Of a DNA stretch of 24,209 nt, positions 7,394-15,565 are shown piece by piece (position 1 is the stretch's first letter; each line of letters begins with the position of its first letter). The notes below the pieces were generated by a model. The model searched no databases. It was given only the letters and a program-made list of their open reading frames with translations, and was not told the origin of the DNA. The DNA comes from a virus, in the IMG/VR virus record IMGVR_UViG_3300043436_001700, positions 1 to 24,209 of that record; one strand, 5' to 3'. The position numbers and the translations under genes were made by a program.

Positions 7394-7995
7394 CCGTAAT
7401 ATTTTTTAGTTAATTCAGATCTATGTGACAAACCGTTTGTTCCTCCATTTATTCTTTTAGTTAATGAAAGTATCGTAGCATCATTTACTCCTTTGTCGCA
7501 AATATCCCATAGCTTATTTCTATCGAAGAAAAATAACGCAGATTCAAAAGCGTAATCTGTAGCTACTAAATCTGGGTTAGTCATAATCTCTTCGTTCTTG
7601 ATGTGGTTAGCAAAGTTTTGGTAGTTAGATTTACCAGTCAACTGAATAGCACCGCGTCCTCTAAACTTCCATCCATCTTTTGATGCTTCATCTCCATTGC
7701 CCATTCTATTAGCGTAAGCTCTACTAGCAATCTTCTCTGGCTTACGTGCGTAAGCATTAGCTATTATACTTGTAGGGAAATACTTAGGGAATGTTTTCTT
7801 AAGTCCTTCAGCTGAGTAGTTTAAGTTTTCAGTAAGAAATTTAAACTCAGCAGTCTCGTGTGAAAGTTGAGCGAAGAAATGCGCTGCACGCTCTGGATTT
7901 AACTTGTAAAACTCAGCAGCTTTCTTTAATGTATTAGGTCCAAAATCCCCATCAGGATTTACTCCTATCTTTTTTTGAAGATTAACTAAACTCAT
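7381..7995 (-). CDS. Endolysin, GH19 chitinase-like muramidase
   Basis: 204 residues. The first 30 resemble a short peptidoglycan-binding helix unit (LQKKIGVNPDGDFGPNTLKK). The catalytic core follows: FAQLSHETAEF gives the general acid Glu at about 47, and TENLNYS gives the second Glu at about 56. The family signature FRGRGAIQLTGKSNY follows near 110-124, and AFESALFFF and RINGGTNG close the core. Phage members of GH19 hydrolyse the glycan backbone of peptidoglycan at the end of infection. No signal peptide is seen, so access to the periplasm depends on the holin-like gene upstream. The start overlaps that gene by an ATGA junction. Confidence 0.93.
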   Translation of the reverse strand: MSLVNLQKKIGVNPDGDFGPNTLKKAAEFYKLNPERAAHFFAQLSHETAEFKFLTENLNYSAEGLKKTFPKYFPTSIIANAYARKPEKIASRAYANRMGNGDEASKDGWKFRGRGAIQLTGKSNYQNFANHIKNEEIMTNPDLVATDYAFESALFFFDRNKLWDICDKGVNDATILSLTKRINGGTNGLSHRSELTKKYYGWLK

Positions 7996-8177
7996 TTTTT
8001 GAATATTTTCTCAATAGTAGTTATACCTAACGCGCCTCCTGCTAGAAACGCTACAGCCCAAACTAATGCGTCTGTTCTTTCTATGAATAAAGCAATCATA
8101 AGTGACAGCGAGCCAAGTACTCCAACTACCCTTTTACTAGATAGCTGTCCATTTTCGTCACAGAATATTTGCTTCAT
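7992..8177 (-). CDS. Holin-like small membrane protein
   Basis: 61 residues with two hydrophobic segments, about 17-32 (VVGVLGSLSLMIALFI) and 38-54 (ALVWAVAFLAGGALGI), and a basic C-terminus (EKIFKK). The size, two membrane spans and location directly before the endolysin, joined by ATGA overlaps on both sides, fit a class II-type holin that opens the inner membrane for the endolysin. The N-terminus (MKQIFCDENGQLSSKR) resembles small phage membrane proteins of the same context. Sequence alone cannot prove holin activity. Confidence 0.72.
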   Translation of the reverse strand: MKQIFCDENGQLSSKRVVGVLGSLSLMIALFIERTDALVWAVAFLAGGALGITTIEKIFKK

Positions 8178-8434
8178 TTATTCATTTTAATCATAAGCTC
8201 TTTAACAGCTTCTGCTAAGTCACTTATATTTTTTGTTAAGTTACGTATTTCCAATTGGGTTGTTTCAAGTATCTGTTGGTACTTCAATCTACTTTCTTGC
8301 TCAACAAGTTCAATCTTGCCTTTTAGCTTTCCTGTATCTTCTACAGCTTTTCTAACATCACTATGGACCATCTTTAAAAAATATCCAATTATACCAACAG
8401 CGGTAATTAATCCAAATTGCACGTACTGATTCAT
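8174..8434 (-). CDS. Membrane-anchored coiled-coil protein of the lysis cassette
   Basis: 86 residues: one N-terminal membrane span (about 5-21, VQFGLITAVGIIGYFLK) followed by a long helical, heptad-rich segment to the end (KGKIELVEQESRLKYQQILE and beyond). The layout, a membrane anchor plus periplasmic or cytoplasmic coiled coil, is shared by hemolysin-XhlA-like proteins and by i-spanins. It lies between the u-spanin and the holin-like gene with ATGA overlaps. Since the neighbour already looks like a complete spanin, an XhlA-like or accessory holin role is the better guess. Confidence 0.65.
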   Translation of the reverse strand: MNQYVQFGLITAVGIIGYFLKMVHSDVRKAVEDTGKLKGKIELVEQESRLKYQQILETTQLEIRNLTKNISDLAEAVKELMIKMNK

Positions 8435-8865
8435 CTTTTATTCAGGTAATATTTGTAAACTAAGTACACTAAGAATAACAAAAAGAATGTAATCGAAACT
8501 CCCATTAAGAAGAATTTCCATACAAAACCTTTTTCTTGTTTAGCGTAATATTTTACAGGTATGGTTCTATTGATTATTCTATCTACAATAACGGTATCAG
8601 ACTCTCCTTGAACGTAAACGCTATCGCCCTTCATCCAAACACGAACGGTAAGTTGATCTTTTTGTATCGTAATAGTATCATGAAGTCTGTCAACTTGAAC
8701 TACAGTATCTACCTTAACTTCAGGAACTACAACTCTAACAGTATCAACTAATTGAACTGAATCTGTTGTAAGTAAGTACGGATGCTTCTCAATAAGCCTA
8801 GTAAATCTACGCTGAGGTGTGCAACTGATTGCTGCTAAGACAAGTATAAATAAGTAAAACTTCAT
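8431..8865 (-). CDS. Unimolecular spanin (u-spanin) candidate
   Basis: 144 residues. The N-terminus is a lipoprotein signal with lipobox AAISC, Cys at 15. The middle is a periplasmic, Val/Thr/Asp-rich beta region (about 30-105). A single membrane span lies at about 114-138, followed by a short basic tail (YKYYLNKR). An outer-membrane lipid anchor at one end and an inner-membrane span at the other is the defining layout of u-spanins such as T1 gp11, which fuse the inner and outer membranes in the last step of lysis. It is the first gene of the lysis cassette, with its own promoter 5 bases before the ATG. The layout is seen directly; the function follows from topology. Confidence 0.8.
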   Translation of the reverse strand: MKFYLFILVLAAISCTPQRRFTRLIEKHPYLLTTDSVQLVDTVRVVVPEVKVDTVVQVDRLHDTITIQKDQLTVRVWMKGDSVYVQGESDTVIVDRIINRTIPVKYYAKQEKGFVWKFFLMGVSITFFLLFLVYLVYKYYLNKR

Positions 8866-8870
8866 GTACG

Positions 8871-8878
8871 CAAAGATA
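8871..8878 (-). promoter_or_regulatory. Promoter -7 element TATCTTTG for the lysis cassette
   Basis: Minus-strand TATCTTTG, then CGTAC and the u-spanin ATG at 8865. The expected start site coincides with the start codon, predicting a leaderless transcript. The element lies immediately after the terminator at 8882-8912, so the lysis genes form a separate unit. No -33 box seen. Confidence 0.6.
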
Positions 8879-8881
8879 AAT

Positions 8882-8912
8882 AAAAAACCTCATATGAATT
8901 AACACATGAGGC
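8882..8912 (-). terminator. Rho-independent terminator between fibre-accessory and lysis genes
   Basis: On the minus strand CCTCAT and ATGAGG pair across a 12-base loop and are followed by T6. It lies after the stop of the 108-residue gene (8937) and before the u-spanin promoter. Confidence 0.72.
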
Positions 8913-8936
8913 TTCAGTTAAAATATTGATCTCTAA

Positions 8937-9263
8937 TTAATTAGCAAATGGAGGAGGTAACGTAACGTCAATTGGGTTGATCTGTAACTCAATTTGTTTA
9001 GTTAAGTTTTCTTGCATCATAGTAACGTCTAACGTTTCTTCTAGCCATCCAACTACTTGTTCTTTAGTTAAACTATTGTAGTCTGTAAAGTTTTCTGGAG
9101 TAGGCTCACCTACAGCAGTTGCACCGTACATTTCTGCAAAATAAGTTTTCTCTTCAACTACATCAGTCGCGTTGTAACGCCAATGAACTGTCTGAACTAC
9201 GTCAGTCATCTCTCCTTCGTGGATTTTACAATCCATTGCAGAAATTATCCAATCAAATACCAT
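8937..9263 (-). CDS. Conserved phage protein (DUF7936-like)
   Basis: 108 residues, starting MVFDWIISAMDCKIHEGEMT. The pattern TDVVQTVHWRYNATD, a following strand with YFAEMYGA, then LTKEQVVGWLEETLD and a C-terminal helix ending with a QINP motif matches small proteins encoded next to tail genes in many marine phages, which I recall as DUF7936. Its function is not established; the neighbourhood suggests a virion or assembly role. The start overlaps the 50-residue gene by 11 bases. The stop is followed by a terminator, closing this two-gene unit. Confidence 0.75.
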   Translation of the reverse strand: MVFDWIISAMDCKIHEGEMTDVVQTVHWRYNATDVVEEKTYFAEMYGATAVGEPTPENFTDYNSLTKEQVVGWLEETLDVTMMQENLTKQIELQINPIDVTLPPPFAN

Positions 9264-9405
9264 CTTCTTTTTCTTTAATACATAACGGACCTACCACGTT
9301 CAATGCTGCTAAAATATTAGCTGCATCTTGCAAATTGTAAACTCCTTTAGTTGTAGCAACGTTCAACGCTTGCTCAATAATTTGATACGCTTGTTCTTGA
9401 TTCAT
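9253..9405 (-). CDS. Small conserved protein (50 residues) after the long fibre
   Basis: The frame begins MNQEQAYQIIEQALNVATTK and ends KEKEDGI. It is helical by composition and acidic, with the pattern GVYNLQDAANILAALNVV in the middle. It has its own TAnnTTTG element 15 bases upstream and an AT-rich leader, and overlaps the next gene start. Comparable short peptides sit beside fibre genes in other phages, but I know no function. Both the spacing and the overlap support it as a real gene. Confidence 0.68.
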   Translation of the reverse strand: MNQEQAYQIIEQALNVATTKGVYNLQDAANILAALNVVGPLCIKEKEDGI

Positions 9406-9420
9406 AATAAAATTTTTTTA

Positions 9421-9428
9421 CAAATATA
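9421..9428 (-). promoter_or_regulatory. Promoter TTG-N19-TATATTTG for two small genes
   Basis: Minus-strand TATATTTG with a TTG 19 bases upstream, inside the end of the long fibre gene. The ATG at 9405 is 15 bases downstream. Both boxes fit the Bacteroidota primary sigma-factor consensus. Confidence 0.6.
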
Positions 9429-9436
9429 CTATTTTT

Positions 9437-12400
9437 TTATACGTATGCAATTTTTCTCCAACTTCCACCATCAAACACAAATAAGCATTGAGAACTTCTA
9501 TTCCAAATAATTAATCCCTCGTCTGGACTTGATATTGAAGTCATCTCTCCGTCGTCCATTCGTGGAGGTAAAAAGCCTTGTGTTGTTGAAGTCAAATCAA
9601 GGATCGCAGATGGATGAGGTGCTGTTGTACCTATTCCAATATTTCCATCTGATGAAATACGCATTCTTTCAGTTGCAAAATAATTTCCAGATAATCCACC
9701 ATTATTCAAAAATATTGTGTTTCCATTTATTAATTGAATTGTTGATCCAGATGTTGTGTCTGTTCGCCATAAACCAGCACCATAATATGTTGTCCCACCA
9801 CTTAATTGAAGCCCACCATCGGCTGGATTTTGTGAAATATATCCAGCTGATGCACCATCGCCAACAATTCCAATTGCGTAATTTGGTCCATTAAAGCTGT
9901 ATGTTTGCCTAACTATTTGAGCAATTCCATTGTTTGCATTGATATCAAGTTTTGCAGCTGGTGCTGTTGTTCCAATTCCGACATTGCCATTTGCAGCAAT
10001 TCGAATTCTTTCAGATCCATTTGTGTAAATTGTATAATTTAACGCACTATTTGTGTAAACACCAAATTCATCAGAAGTTCCAGATAAAAATCTTGAAATT
10101 GTCGCACCAGTTCTGGATTGAACTAATTCTGATGATGTATTTGTTCCAGAATTTATTTGCAATGTTCTATTGTCACCAGACCAAATTCCAAATGGATTTC
10201 CTGTTCCAATACCGACATTGCCACCAGAAGTGATTCGCATACGTTCAACAGGATCATTCCAGCCAATACTTGCATCATTTGTGTAAAATGCCAAATGTGC
10301 TTGTGAATAGTTGCTTAAACCACCAGCTTGTAATTGTTTAATTGATGCACCAATTCCGATTCCGTAGTGTTTTCTGAAATTAATTCCAGCTAATGGTTGA
10401 CCATCAGTTGTTGATTCTGAATTTGCTGTTGATGTTACTGAAATATATGTTGTCCAATCTGTTATATCAAGTTTTGAATATGGTGTTGTTGTTCCTATCC
10501 CAACTGACCCAACAGCAAAGCTGTAATTATTCGCTTCAAATGATATTGGCATATAACTTGAGGAAGCACGATTGTATGCGTATATTCCAATTCTGCCAGG
10601 TGATCCTGTGTCTGGATCAATTTCAAGTCCAGCTGCGCCACCTTTTGAAACAACAAATTTCCAAGCTGGATTTGATGTTCCAAGCCCTACGTTTCCGTTT
10701 CCTTTTATTACAACTTCATCAACATTTGAATAGTTCTTAAACCTTGCAATGTATGATCCAGATCCTAAATCACCACCGTTAACTTCAATACCTGTTCCAC
10801 CGTCCGTTCTATATCCAATTAACCCACCTTGTTCTGAATAAATATTTCCATAAACATGAAGTTTTTGTGTAGGACTTGTAGTTCCAATTCCAACCTTACC
10901 ATCGTAAGTAATACGCATTTTCTCAGTTCCAGTTGAACCGTCTGTAAAAAATGTAAGCGAGCTATAACCTTGCAAACGAACTTCATTTGAAGGCTGTCTT
11001 GTTAAACTAAAAATAGTTGAACCTCCTCCGTCATCTCCATAAAGTCCACGTCCATCATAAACATTTGTTATAAATGAATATTGCGATGAACGTACTGTTC
11101 CATTTACATCTAATTTAGCCCCTGGAGTTGCTGTGCCGACTCCTACGTTACCGCCGCCATAAGCTAAAAATAAATTATTGTATCTACCTATGTATGTATT
11201 GCTGTTTGAATCGTTTGCAAAATATAAATTAGCTTGATCTAAATAACCAATTTCTGATGTTCTATTATACGTAGTATCAGTAATTGTTAGTAAAGTTGTC
11301 GAGCCTGCTAAATGTAACTTAGATGATGGGCTTGTGGTACCAATTCCTACGTTACCACCAGATGTGATTCGCATTCTTTCGATAGATGGATACATTGTAA
11401 TGTCACCACTTGCTGATGTTTTGAAAATAAGATTTGAACCATTATACCAGTTCGTTCCTTCAAAAGTTGATGAAATTTCAGATGTATTTACACCAGAATA
11501 TCCTTGTGGACCAAATCCCAAAATTCCAATTTGACCGTTTGCTGAAAAATTAGATGTTATTAATCTGATGTTTGAATTTACTTCAAGTTTTTGATTTGGA
11601 TTTGTTGTTCCGATTCCCACATTGCCACCAGAAGTGATTCGCATTCGTTCATCATAAACAGCATTTGATGAACTTGTATGAAACATCATGCTTGAATCAA
11701 AAAATCTGATGAATGATTGACCTAATGCGTTGTTTCTTCTTCCATAATATGGGTGACCATTTACATTTGAACCAATTCCAGACCCTGTATAAGTTAATCC
11801 TGGTTCAGATGCCCAAATATCAACTGATGAATCTTGTCCAGCAACATTCAAATCTGGATAATAAACACGGAATGTTGATGTAGTATGTGTTCCAACAACA
11901 TCAAGTTTTGTTTGTGGACTTATTGTTCCTATACCTACATTAGTTCCATTATCAAATATCAAAGAATCTCCAATTGACCCAGGTGAAGTAAACTTTGAAA
12001 CATAGTTCGTTGTCCCAGTTCCCGTGATTGGATTTGTTAATGCGTTCTGTTTGTTATTAAACGTGTTCCAATCTGTAGAACTTAACGCTCCAGTTGTACT
12101 CGCGCTAGCTAATCCCAAGCTAAGTTGCTGAGTACTTAGACTCAATCCGTTTGCTGTACCTAACGTGACAGCATTATGTCTAGCAGCGGTATTTGCAGCA
12201 ACGTTAGCGTTTGCATTTACTCTAGCCTCTGTATAATATAGATTTGTACTCTCAGTTACTTGACTTGTGTTGTAGTCTCCGCTTACAGCTACAACAGCTC
12301 CTGTTCTTCCGAATACTGAACTAACAGCATCTGTGTTATCATCAGTCCAGCTAGCAGTAATAGTGCCACCATCCTGCTGATTAAGTGTAAGCGTTTTTGT

Positions 12401-13462
12401 AGTAGTTCCAGTAACTGAAGCACTATTAATTTTATCGTTAAAAGCCGAGTTCCAATTAGAGGCGCTTGCAATGTAAGAATCCGATAAATCAGTATTTAAA
12501 TGAAGCTCATCAATTAAAGTAACTCCGCCTAAAATTGATGCCGCATTTCCACTTCCGCTAGTTTTGTTTACTCTTAACGCTTCACCAGAACCTCCCTTTG
12601 AAACATTTATACCATAACCGCTTCCGCTTGAATGAATTACATTTAACGTGTCATTTGATCCGTTATTTTCAAAATATCCGCGTTGCGCTAATATTCGATG
12701 AACTCCTAAATTCAAATCCGAAACCGCTCCAACATAAGGAACGTATCCTATCAATGAACTATCGTAACGAGGAATATTAAGAGTTGATCCAATTAATGTA
12801 GCAGCACCTGAAGTTCCTGTAGTAGTTAAAGTTATATCATCCTGCTTCGCGTTAAGCGCTGACTGTAAATCAACTTGGCTACTTAAAGTTCCTGTGATTG
12901 ATCCCCATACAGCATTCGGCTGAGATATCTGAACGTAAACAGAGCCAGACCAACGATATACATTGTTGTTGTCTAATGTAATATAAATTACACCTGTCTC
13001 ACCTATTGCAGGTAACGCAGCATAGTTAGCAACCTCTATTACGTCATCAACGTAACTTGGTAACTGTGTGCTTGGTACTTTACCGTCACCAGCCAAGCTA
13101 GCGTAACCATTTGGAATACCTTTGTTTGCTTTGTCTTCCTTTAAGTTAAGTGCTGTCTGTGTAGCAGTACTAATCGGTTTATTTGCATCACTTGTGTTGT
13201 CAACGTTACCTAATCCAACTGAAGCTTTGTCAATTGTCCAAGTTCGGTTAGCACTTAAATCATAAGTGACACCGTTAATTGTAAGTGTACGTGACGTAGG
13301 AACGAATCCTGCCGCCAATGGATCAGCCCATACTCCATCTCCTCGGAGGAATACTGTTGAATTGTAAGTACCAGCCCCAAGGTTAAACTGCGGAATTTTA
13401 TCGTTGTTATCCATTGGAGCTAGCCTACCTAGAAGATACTTGGCAGGTCTAAGCTCTATCAT
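9437..13462 (-). CDS. Long tail or receptor-binding fibre with GNVGIGT repeats
   Basis: 1341 residues, the largest gene here. The first part (MIELRPAKYLLGRLAPMDNN to about residue 480) has fibre-shaft segments common in Bacteroidota phages, such as VFLRGDGVWADP, GLGNVDNTSDANKPIS and YVPYVGAVSDLNLG. From about residue 500 there are ten copies of a spaced motif of the type RMRITSGGNVGIGTTxPxxKL, each preceded by 30-110 variable residues. The repeats resemble intramolecular-chaperone-associated fibre domains, but no catalytic S74 peptidase Ser-Lys pair is seen at the C-terminus, which ends in GFLPPRMDD and a short beta segment (LFVFDGGSWRKIAYV). A trimeric fibre that contacts the host is the likely role. 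The gene starts at an ATGA overlap with the 13459-13755 gene. Confidence 0.88.
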   Translation of the reverse strand: MIELRPAKYLLGRLAPMDNNDKIPQFNLGAGTYNSTVFLRGDGVWADPLAAGFVPTSRTLTINGVTYDLSANRTWTIDKASVGLGNVDNTSDANKPISTATQTALNLKEDKANKGIPNGYASLAGDGKVPSTQLPSYVDDVIEVANYAALPAIGETGVIYITLDNNNVYRWSGSVYVQISQPNAVWGSITGTLSSQVDLQSALNAKQDDITLTTTGTSGAATLIGSTLNIPRYDSSLIGYVPYVGAVSDLNLGVHRILAQRGYFENNGSNDTLNVIHSSGSGYGINVSKGGSGEALRVNKTSGSGNAASILGGVTLIDELHLNTDLSDSYIASASNWNSAFNDKINSASVTGTTTKTLTLNQQDGGTITASWTDDNTDAVSSVFGRTGAVVAVSGDYNTSQVTESTNLYYTEARVNANANVAANTAARHNAVTLGTANGLSLSTQQLSLGLASASTTGALSSTDWNTFNNKQNALTNPITGTGTTNYVSKFTSPGSIGDSLIFDNGTNVGIGTISPQTKLDVVGTHTTSTFRVYYPDLNVAGQDSSVDIWASEPGLTYTGSGIGSNVNGHPYYGRRNNALGQSFIRFFDSSMMFHTSSSNAVYDERMRITSGGNVGIGTTNPNQKLEVNSNIRLITSNFSANGQIGILGFGPQGYSGVNTSEISSTFEGTNWYNGSNLIFKTSASGDITMYPSIERMRITSGGNVGIGTTSPSSKLHLAGSTTLLTITDTTYNRTSEIGYLDQANLYFANDSNSNTYIGRYNNLFLAYGGGNVGVGTATPGAKLDVNGTVRSSQYSFITNVYDGRGLYGDDGGGSTIFSLTRQPSNEVRLQGYSSLTFFTDGSTGTEKMRITYDGKVGIGTTSPTQKLHVYGNIYSEQGGLIGYRTDGGTGIEVNGGDLGSGSYIARFKNYSNVDEVVIKGNGNVGLGTSNPAWKFVVSKGGAAGLEIDPDTGSPGRIGIYAYNRASSSYMPISFEANNYSFAVGSVGIGTTTPYSKLDITDWTTYISVTSTANSESTTDGQPLAGINFRKHYGIGIGASIKQLQAGGLSNYSQAHLAFYTNDASIGWNDPVERMRITSGGNVGIGTGNPFGIWSGDNRTLQINSGTNTSSELVQSRTGATISRFLSGTSDEFGVYTNSALNYTIYTNGSERIRIAANGNVGIGTTAPAAKLDINANNGIAQIVRQTYSFNGPNYAIGIVGDGASAGYISQNPADGGLQLSGGTTYYGAGLWRTDTTSGSTIQLINGNTIFLNNGGLSGNYFATERMRISSDGNIGIGTTAPHPSAILDLTSTTQGFLPPRMDDGEMTSISSPDEGLIIWNRSSQCLFVFDGGSWRKIAYV
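10215..10240 (-). repeat. 26-bp exact repeat inside the long fibre gene (copy 1; copy 2 at 11619-11644)
   Basis: The same 26 bases encode the MRITSGGNVG part of two fibre repeats at 10215-10240 and 11619-11644. A variant copy near 11349 differs at a few positions. Exact DNA identity, not only protein similarity, marks a recent duplication or recombination site. Confidence 0.7.
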
Positions 13463-13755
13463 GCGAATAAGTGTTTCGGATTATTTGGAAATATTTCGTT
13501 ATCAAATTTAATTTCTATATCTGTCATCACGTCAACGTGATAACCATCGATATATGTAGCTGGAGTGATTATTTCAAAGTTCTCAACTACAGCTGGAGTG
13601 TCTACTATTTGACCAATGTAAACAACTGCTTTTGTATAAGGTGGATACGAATTAACTTCATTTCCGTCTAAGTCAGTTGATTTAATCAATACCTTTTTAT
13701 CTAGCAAGTCAGAGATTGCTTCTGCTTCGCTTGTATACTTCAATTTATAAATCAT
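13459..13755 (-). CDS. Small virion-associated protein of unknown function
   Basis: 98 residues, starting MIYKLKYTSEAEAISDLLDK. Mixed alpha/beta composition: an N-terminal strand-helix (YTSEAEAISDLLDKK), then beta strands (TKAVVYIGQIV, HVDVMTDIEIKF). It overlaps both neighbours by ATGA junctions, so it is translated together with the lectin-like protein upstream and the long fibre downstream. Small proteins in this position often cap or connect fibre subunits. I recognise no family, so this is positional inference. Confidence 0.75.
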   Translation of the reverse strand: MIYKLKYTSEAEAISDLLDKKVLIKSTDLDGNEVNSYPPYTKAVVYIGQIVDTPAVVENFEIITPATYIDGYHVDVMTDIEIKFDNEIFPNNPKHLFA

Positions 13756-14879
13756 AGTTGCGCTATTTCTGATATTGTTAAAGGTCTATCCCATACCATT
13801 AATGAATTTACGAACCCAGTTGGTAAGAAAAGTCCATTAAAGTAATTAAGAGCTAATCTATTGAATCCATCAAATGTCCCAGTAGTGGATACTATATTGC
13901 CTGCTACGTTATTTACAAATAGTTGCATTGTACCACCTCCCCATATCAAAGCTATTTTATTCATATCTGTTTGAACAACAGGTGTTACAAAGCTAGTATA
14001 TGAAGTTGATCCGTTCCATAAAGTACCTTGAATTCTACCAGGCGTAGCACTTATATTTAAGTATACTGTTTGATTTGGGGAATTTGTATTGTATAATGAT
14101 ATTGTCTTAGCAACCTCGCCTTCAACTGATGCTTTATATTCAGCAAATAAAGTTCCTTGGTTAACTCCAACTAAGTTATATATGTCAGTCTTAGTCATTG
14201 AGTCAAAAACTCGAGTTACTGTTGCTGATTCAGTTGGGATGCAAGAAGTAGCGTAACTTCCAAGTTCGAACTGACCACAATAAACTAATACATCAGTAGC
14301 AGTTGCTCCAAAAAAATTACTTATTGCTATAAAACTACTAATAGTTCCAACAGATGCGACTGATATTCTTTGCCACTGTCCTGTCAAAGTTCTTAATTCA
14401 TATAGACCACCGCCATTGAATGAGTTATAAATAGCAATTGTTTCACCTGCAATTCCTTTAACATAAAAGGAAGCTACTGATGAAGGTTGAACACCAACAG
14501 GCTGGTAAAGTTGTGAGTTTGGCGCATTAAACTGAACCCTTGATGCATTTGTATTTCCATCAGGACTTATTGCGTAATTAGGAGTTATTGTTGTTGTTAT
14601 TTTTGTCCAAGCAGCATTACTGAAATCATTCGAATAAGTTACCAAATTCGTTCTCTGTGTTTCAACTAATATGCTAGGACAACCTCCGTTACTATAATCA
14701 AGTCTAGGAACATTCTCGGACATGTATTCAAGTAGTCCGCTTGAATCTACTCTATTTGCATAAGAGCTTCTGTCGACAAACATGTCTCCACTTCCGTCAA
14801 CTGGCTTTAAGGCAATTAAAGAACTAGACGCATATTCATTTGGTGTCAATATATACGTAGCTTCGCTATATAAACTCAT
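13752..14879 (-). CDS. Tail protein with concanavalin/LamG-like lectin domains
   Basis: 375 residues. The N-terminal 80 residues include VDRSSYANRVDSSG and a segment PSILVETQRTNLVTYSND, a pattern common in phage carbohydrate-binding tail proteins. Residues about 85-225 look like one jelly-roll domain (SNAAWTKI, ASFYVKG, WQRISVAS, CGQFELGSYATSCIPT). Residues about 235-375 look like a second, LamG-type domain (GTLFAEYKAS, MQLFVNNV, and a C-terminal FVNSLMVWDRPLTISEIAQL strand and helix). Together they suggest sugar binding at the cell surface or on capsule. The gene shares ATGA overlaps with both neighbours in the structural operon. Confidence 0.82.
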   Translation of the reverse strand: MSLYSEATYILTPNEYASSSLIALKPVDGSGDMFVDRSSYANRVDSSGLLEYMSENVPRLDYSNGGCPSILVETQRTNLVTYSNDFSNAAWTKITTTITPNYAISPDGNTNASRVQFNAPNSQLYQPVGVQPSSVASFYVKGIAGETIAIYNSFNGGGLYELRTLTGQWQRISVASVGTISSFIAISNFFGATATDVLVYCGQFELGSYATSCIPTESATVTRVFDSMTKTDIYNLVGVNQGTLFAEYKASVEGEVAKTISLYNTNSPNQTVYLNISATPGRIQGTLWNGSTSYTSFVTPVVQTDMNKIALIWGGGTMQLFVNNVAGNIVSTTGTFDGFNRLALNYFNGLFLPTGFVNSLMVWDRPLTISEIAQL

Positions 14880-15028
14880 ACTATTTTATTTAAGAATGCT
14901 CTCAAACAAGCTTCAGCCTCAAAATTTCCGCCTCTCGCCTTGAATGCAGCTATTATACTTGGGACTATGCTGACATTGGATACAACATCCGTCTGTATCG
15001 CAATTGCTATAGCGTTAATCGATGGCAT
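14876..15028 (-). CDS. Small protein (50 residues) of the structural operon
   Basis: MPSINAIAIAIQTDVVSNVS opens a frame ending CLRAFLNKIV, with an ATGA overlap into the lectin-like gene and one base after the stop of the 87-residue gene (TAAGATG). The tight packing on both sides supports a real gene that fills the 150-base gap. The stretch is mildly hydrophobic at the start but contains Gln, Asp and Asn, so it is not a clear membrane span. Function unknown. Confidence 0.68.
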   Translation of the reverse strand: MPSINAIAIAIQTDVVSNVSIVPSIIAAFKARGGNFEAEACLRAFLNKIV

Positions 15029-15029
15029 C

Positions 15030-15293
15030 TTACCAAAGAGCTAAAATGTTTGTAGCCGTAGTTCCTGTAGCAAATACACGAACAACTTGAACTGGTAAGA
15101 ATGTACCAGGGTTAGTAGATGAAAATAATACTTCATCTCCTCCATCAGTCATAACCTTAATATCACCACCTGTACCTGTGTAAATTACACATGCTAATGT
15201 AGGTCCACTTGGGTATCCTACGTATGGAATATCTACAGTATTACTTGGCGTTACTGCCGCAGCTCTACTTACTTGTAATTTTTGTGTTGCCAT
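15030..15293 (-). CDS. Conserved small virion protein
   Basis: 87 residues. It begins MATQKLQVSRAAAVTPSNTV and ends VVRVFATGTTATNILALW. It is beta-rich, with strands such as ACVIYTGTGGDIKVMT and DEVLFSS, a compact single-domain layout. Very similar small proteins with the same ATGTTATNI-LW ending occur, from memory, in many marine phages between structural genes, where they are taken as virion components. No enzyme motif. The start overlaps the upstream stop by one base (TAATG). Confidence 0.75.
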   Translation of the reverse strand: MATQKLQVSRAAAVTPSNTVDIPYVGYPSGPTLACVIYTGTGGDIKVMTDGGDEVLFSSTNPGTFLPVQVVRVFATGTTATNILALW

Positions 15294-15565
15294 TATTTCT
15301 TTGTTGTTTTACCGTTTGCACCTTGTCTAGCTCTGTTAGTCTTTGCTTTCTCTAAAGTCGTTTTCCCGTTCTTCATGTGAGAAACATCCTTACCATCACC
15401 CACTGAACTTTTGCCAGCAGCATGATTCTGTCTGTTAACTCTGTTAAGCTCTACTCTTCGCTCTACCTCAGACGGCTTTTTATTAAGCTTCTTTTGGTAC
15501 GCGAGTTTCTTTGCGTAAGCCTCAGGATTTTCCTTGTAGTACTTAGCAGTTCTGCCCAGCGCCAT
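15293..15565 (-). CDS. Very basic phage protein, possible DNA-binding or virion protein
   Basis: 90 residues, starting MALGRTAKYYKENPEAYAKK. It is strongly basic and polar, with repeated Lys/Arg/Asn clusters (EVERRVELNRVNRQNHAAGK, then GKTTLEKAKTNRARQGANGK). This composition matches nuclease-associated 'YKENPEAYAKK' small proteins seen in several phages, and it probably binds nucleic acid or is a disordered virion protein. The start overlaps the previous gene by 23 bases in another frame. Function unproven. Confidence 0.7.
   Translation of the reverse strand: MALGRTAKYYKENPEAYAKKLAYQKKLNKKPSEVERRVELNRVNRQNHAAGKSSVGDGKDVSHMKNGKTTLEKAKTNRARQGANGKTTKK

Noticed and set aside
9529-10740. Plus-strand frames of 62-121 residues opposite the long fibre
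   Set aside because: They are antisense to a highly repetitive gene, have no promoter, leader or recognisable protein pattern, and their length follows from the repeats.
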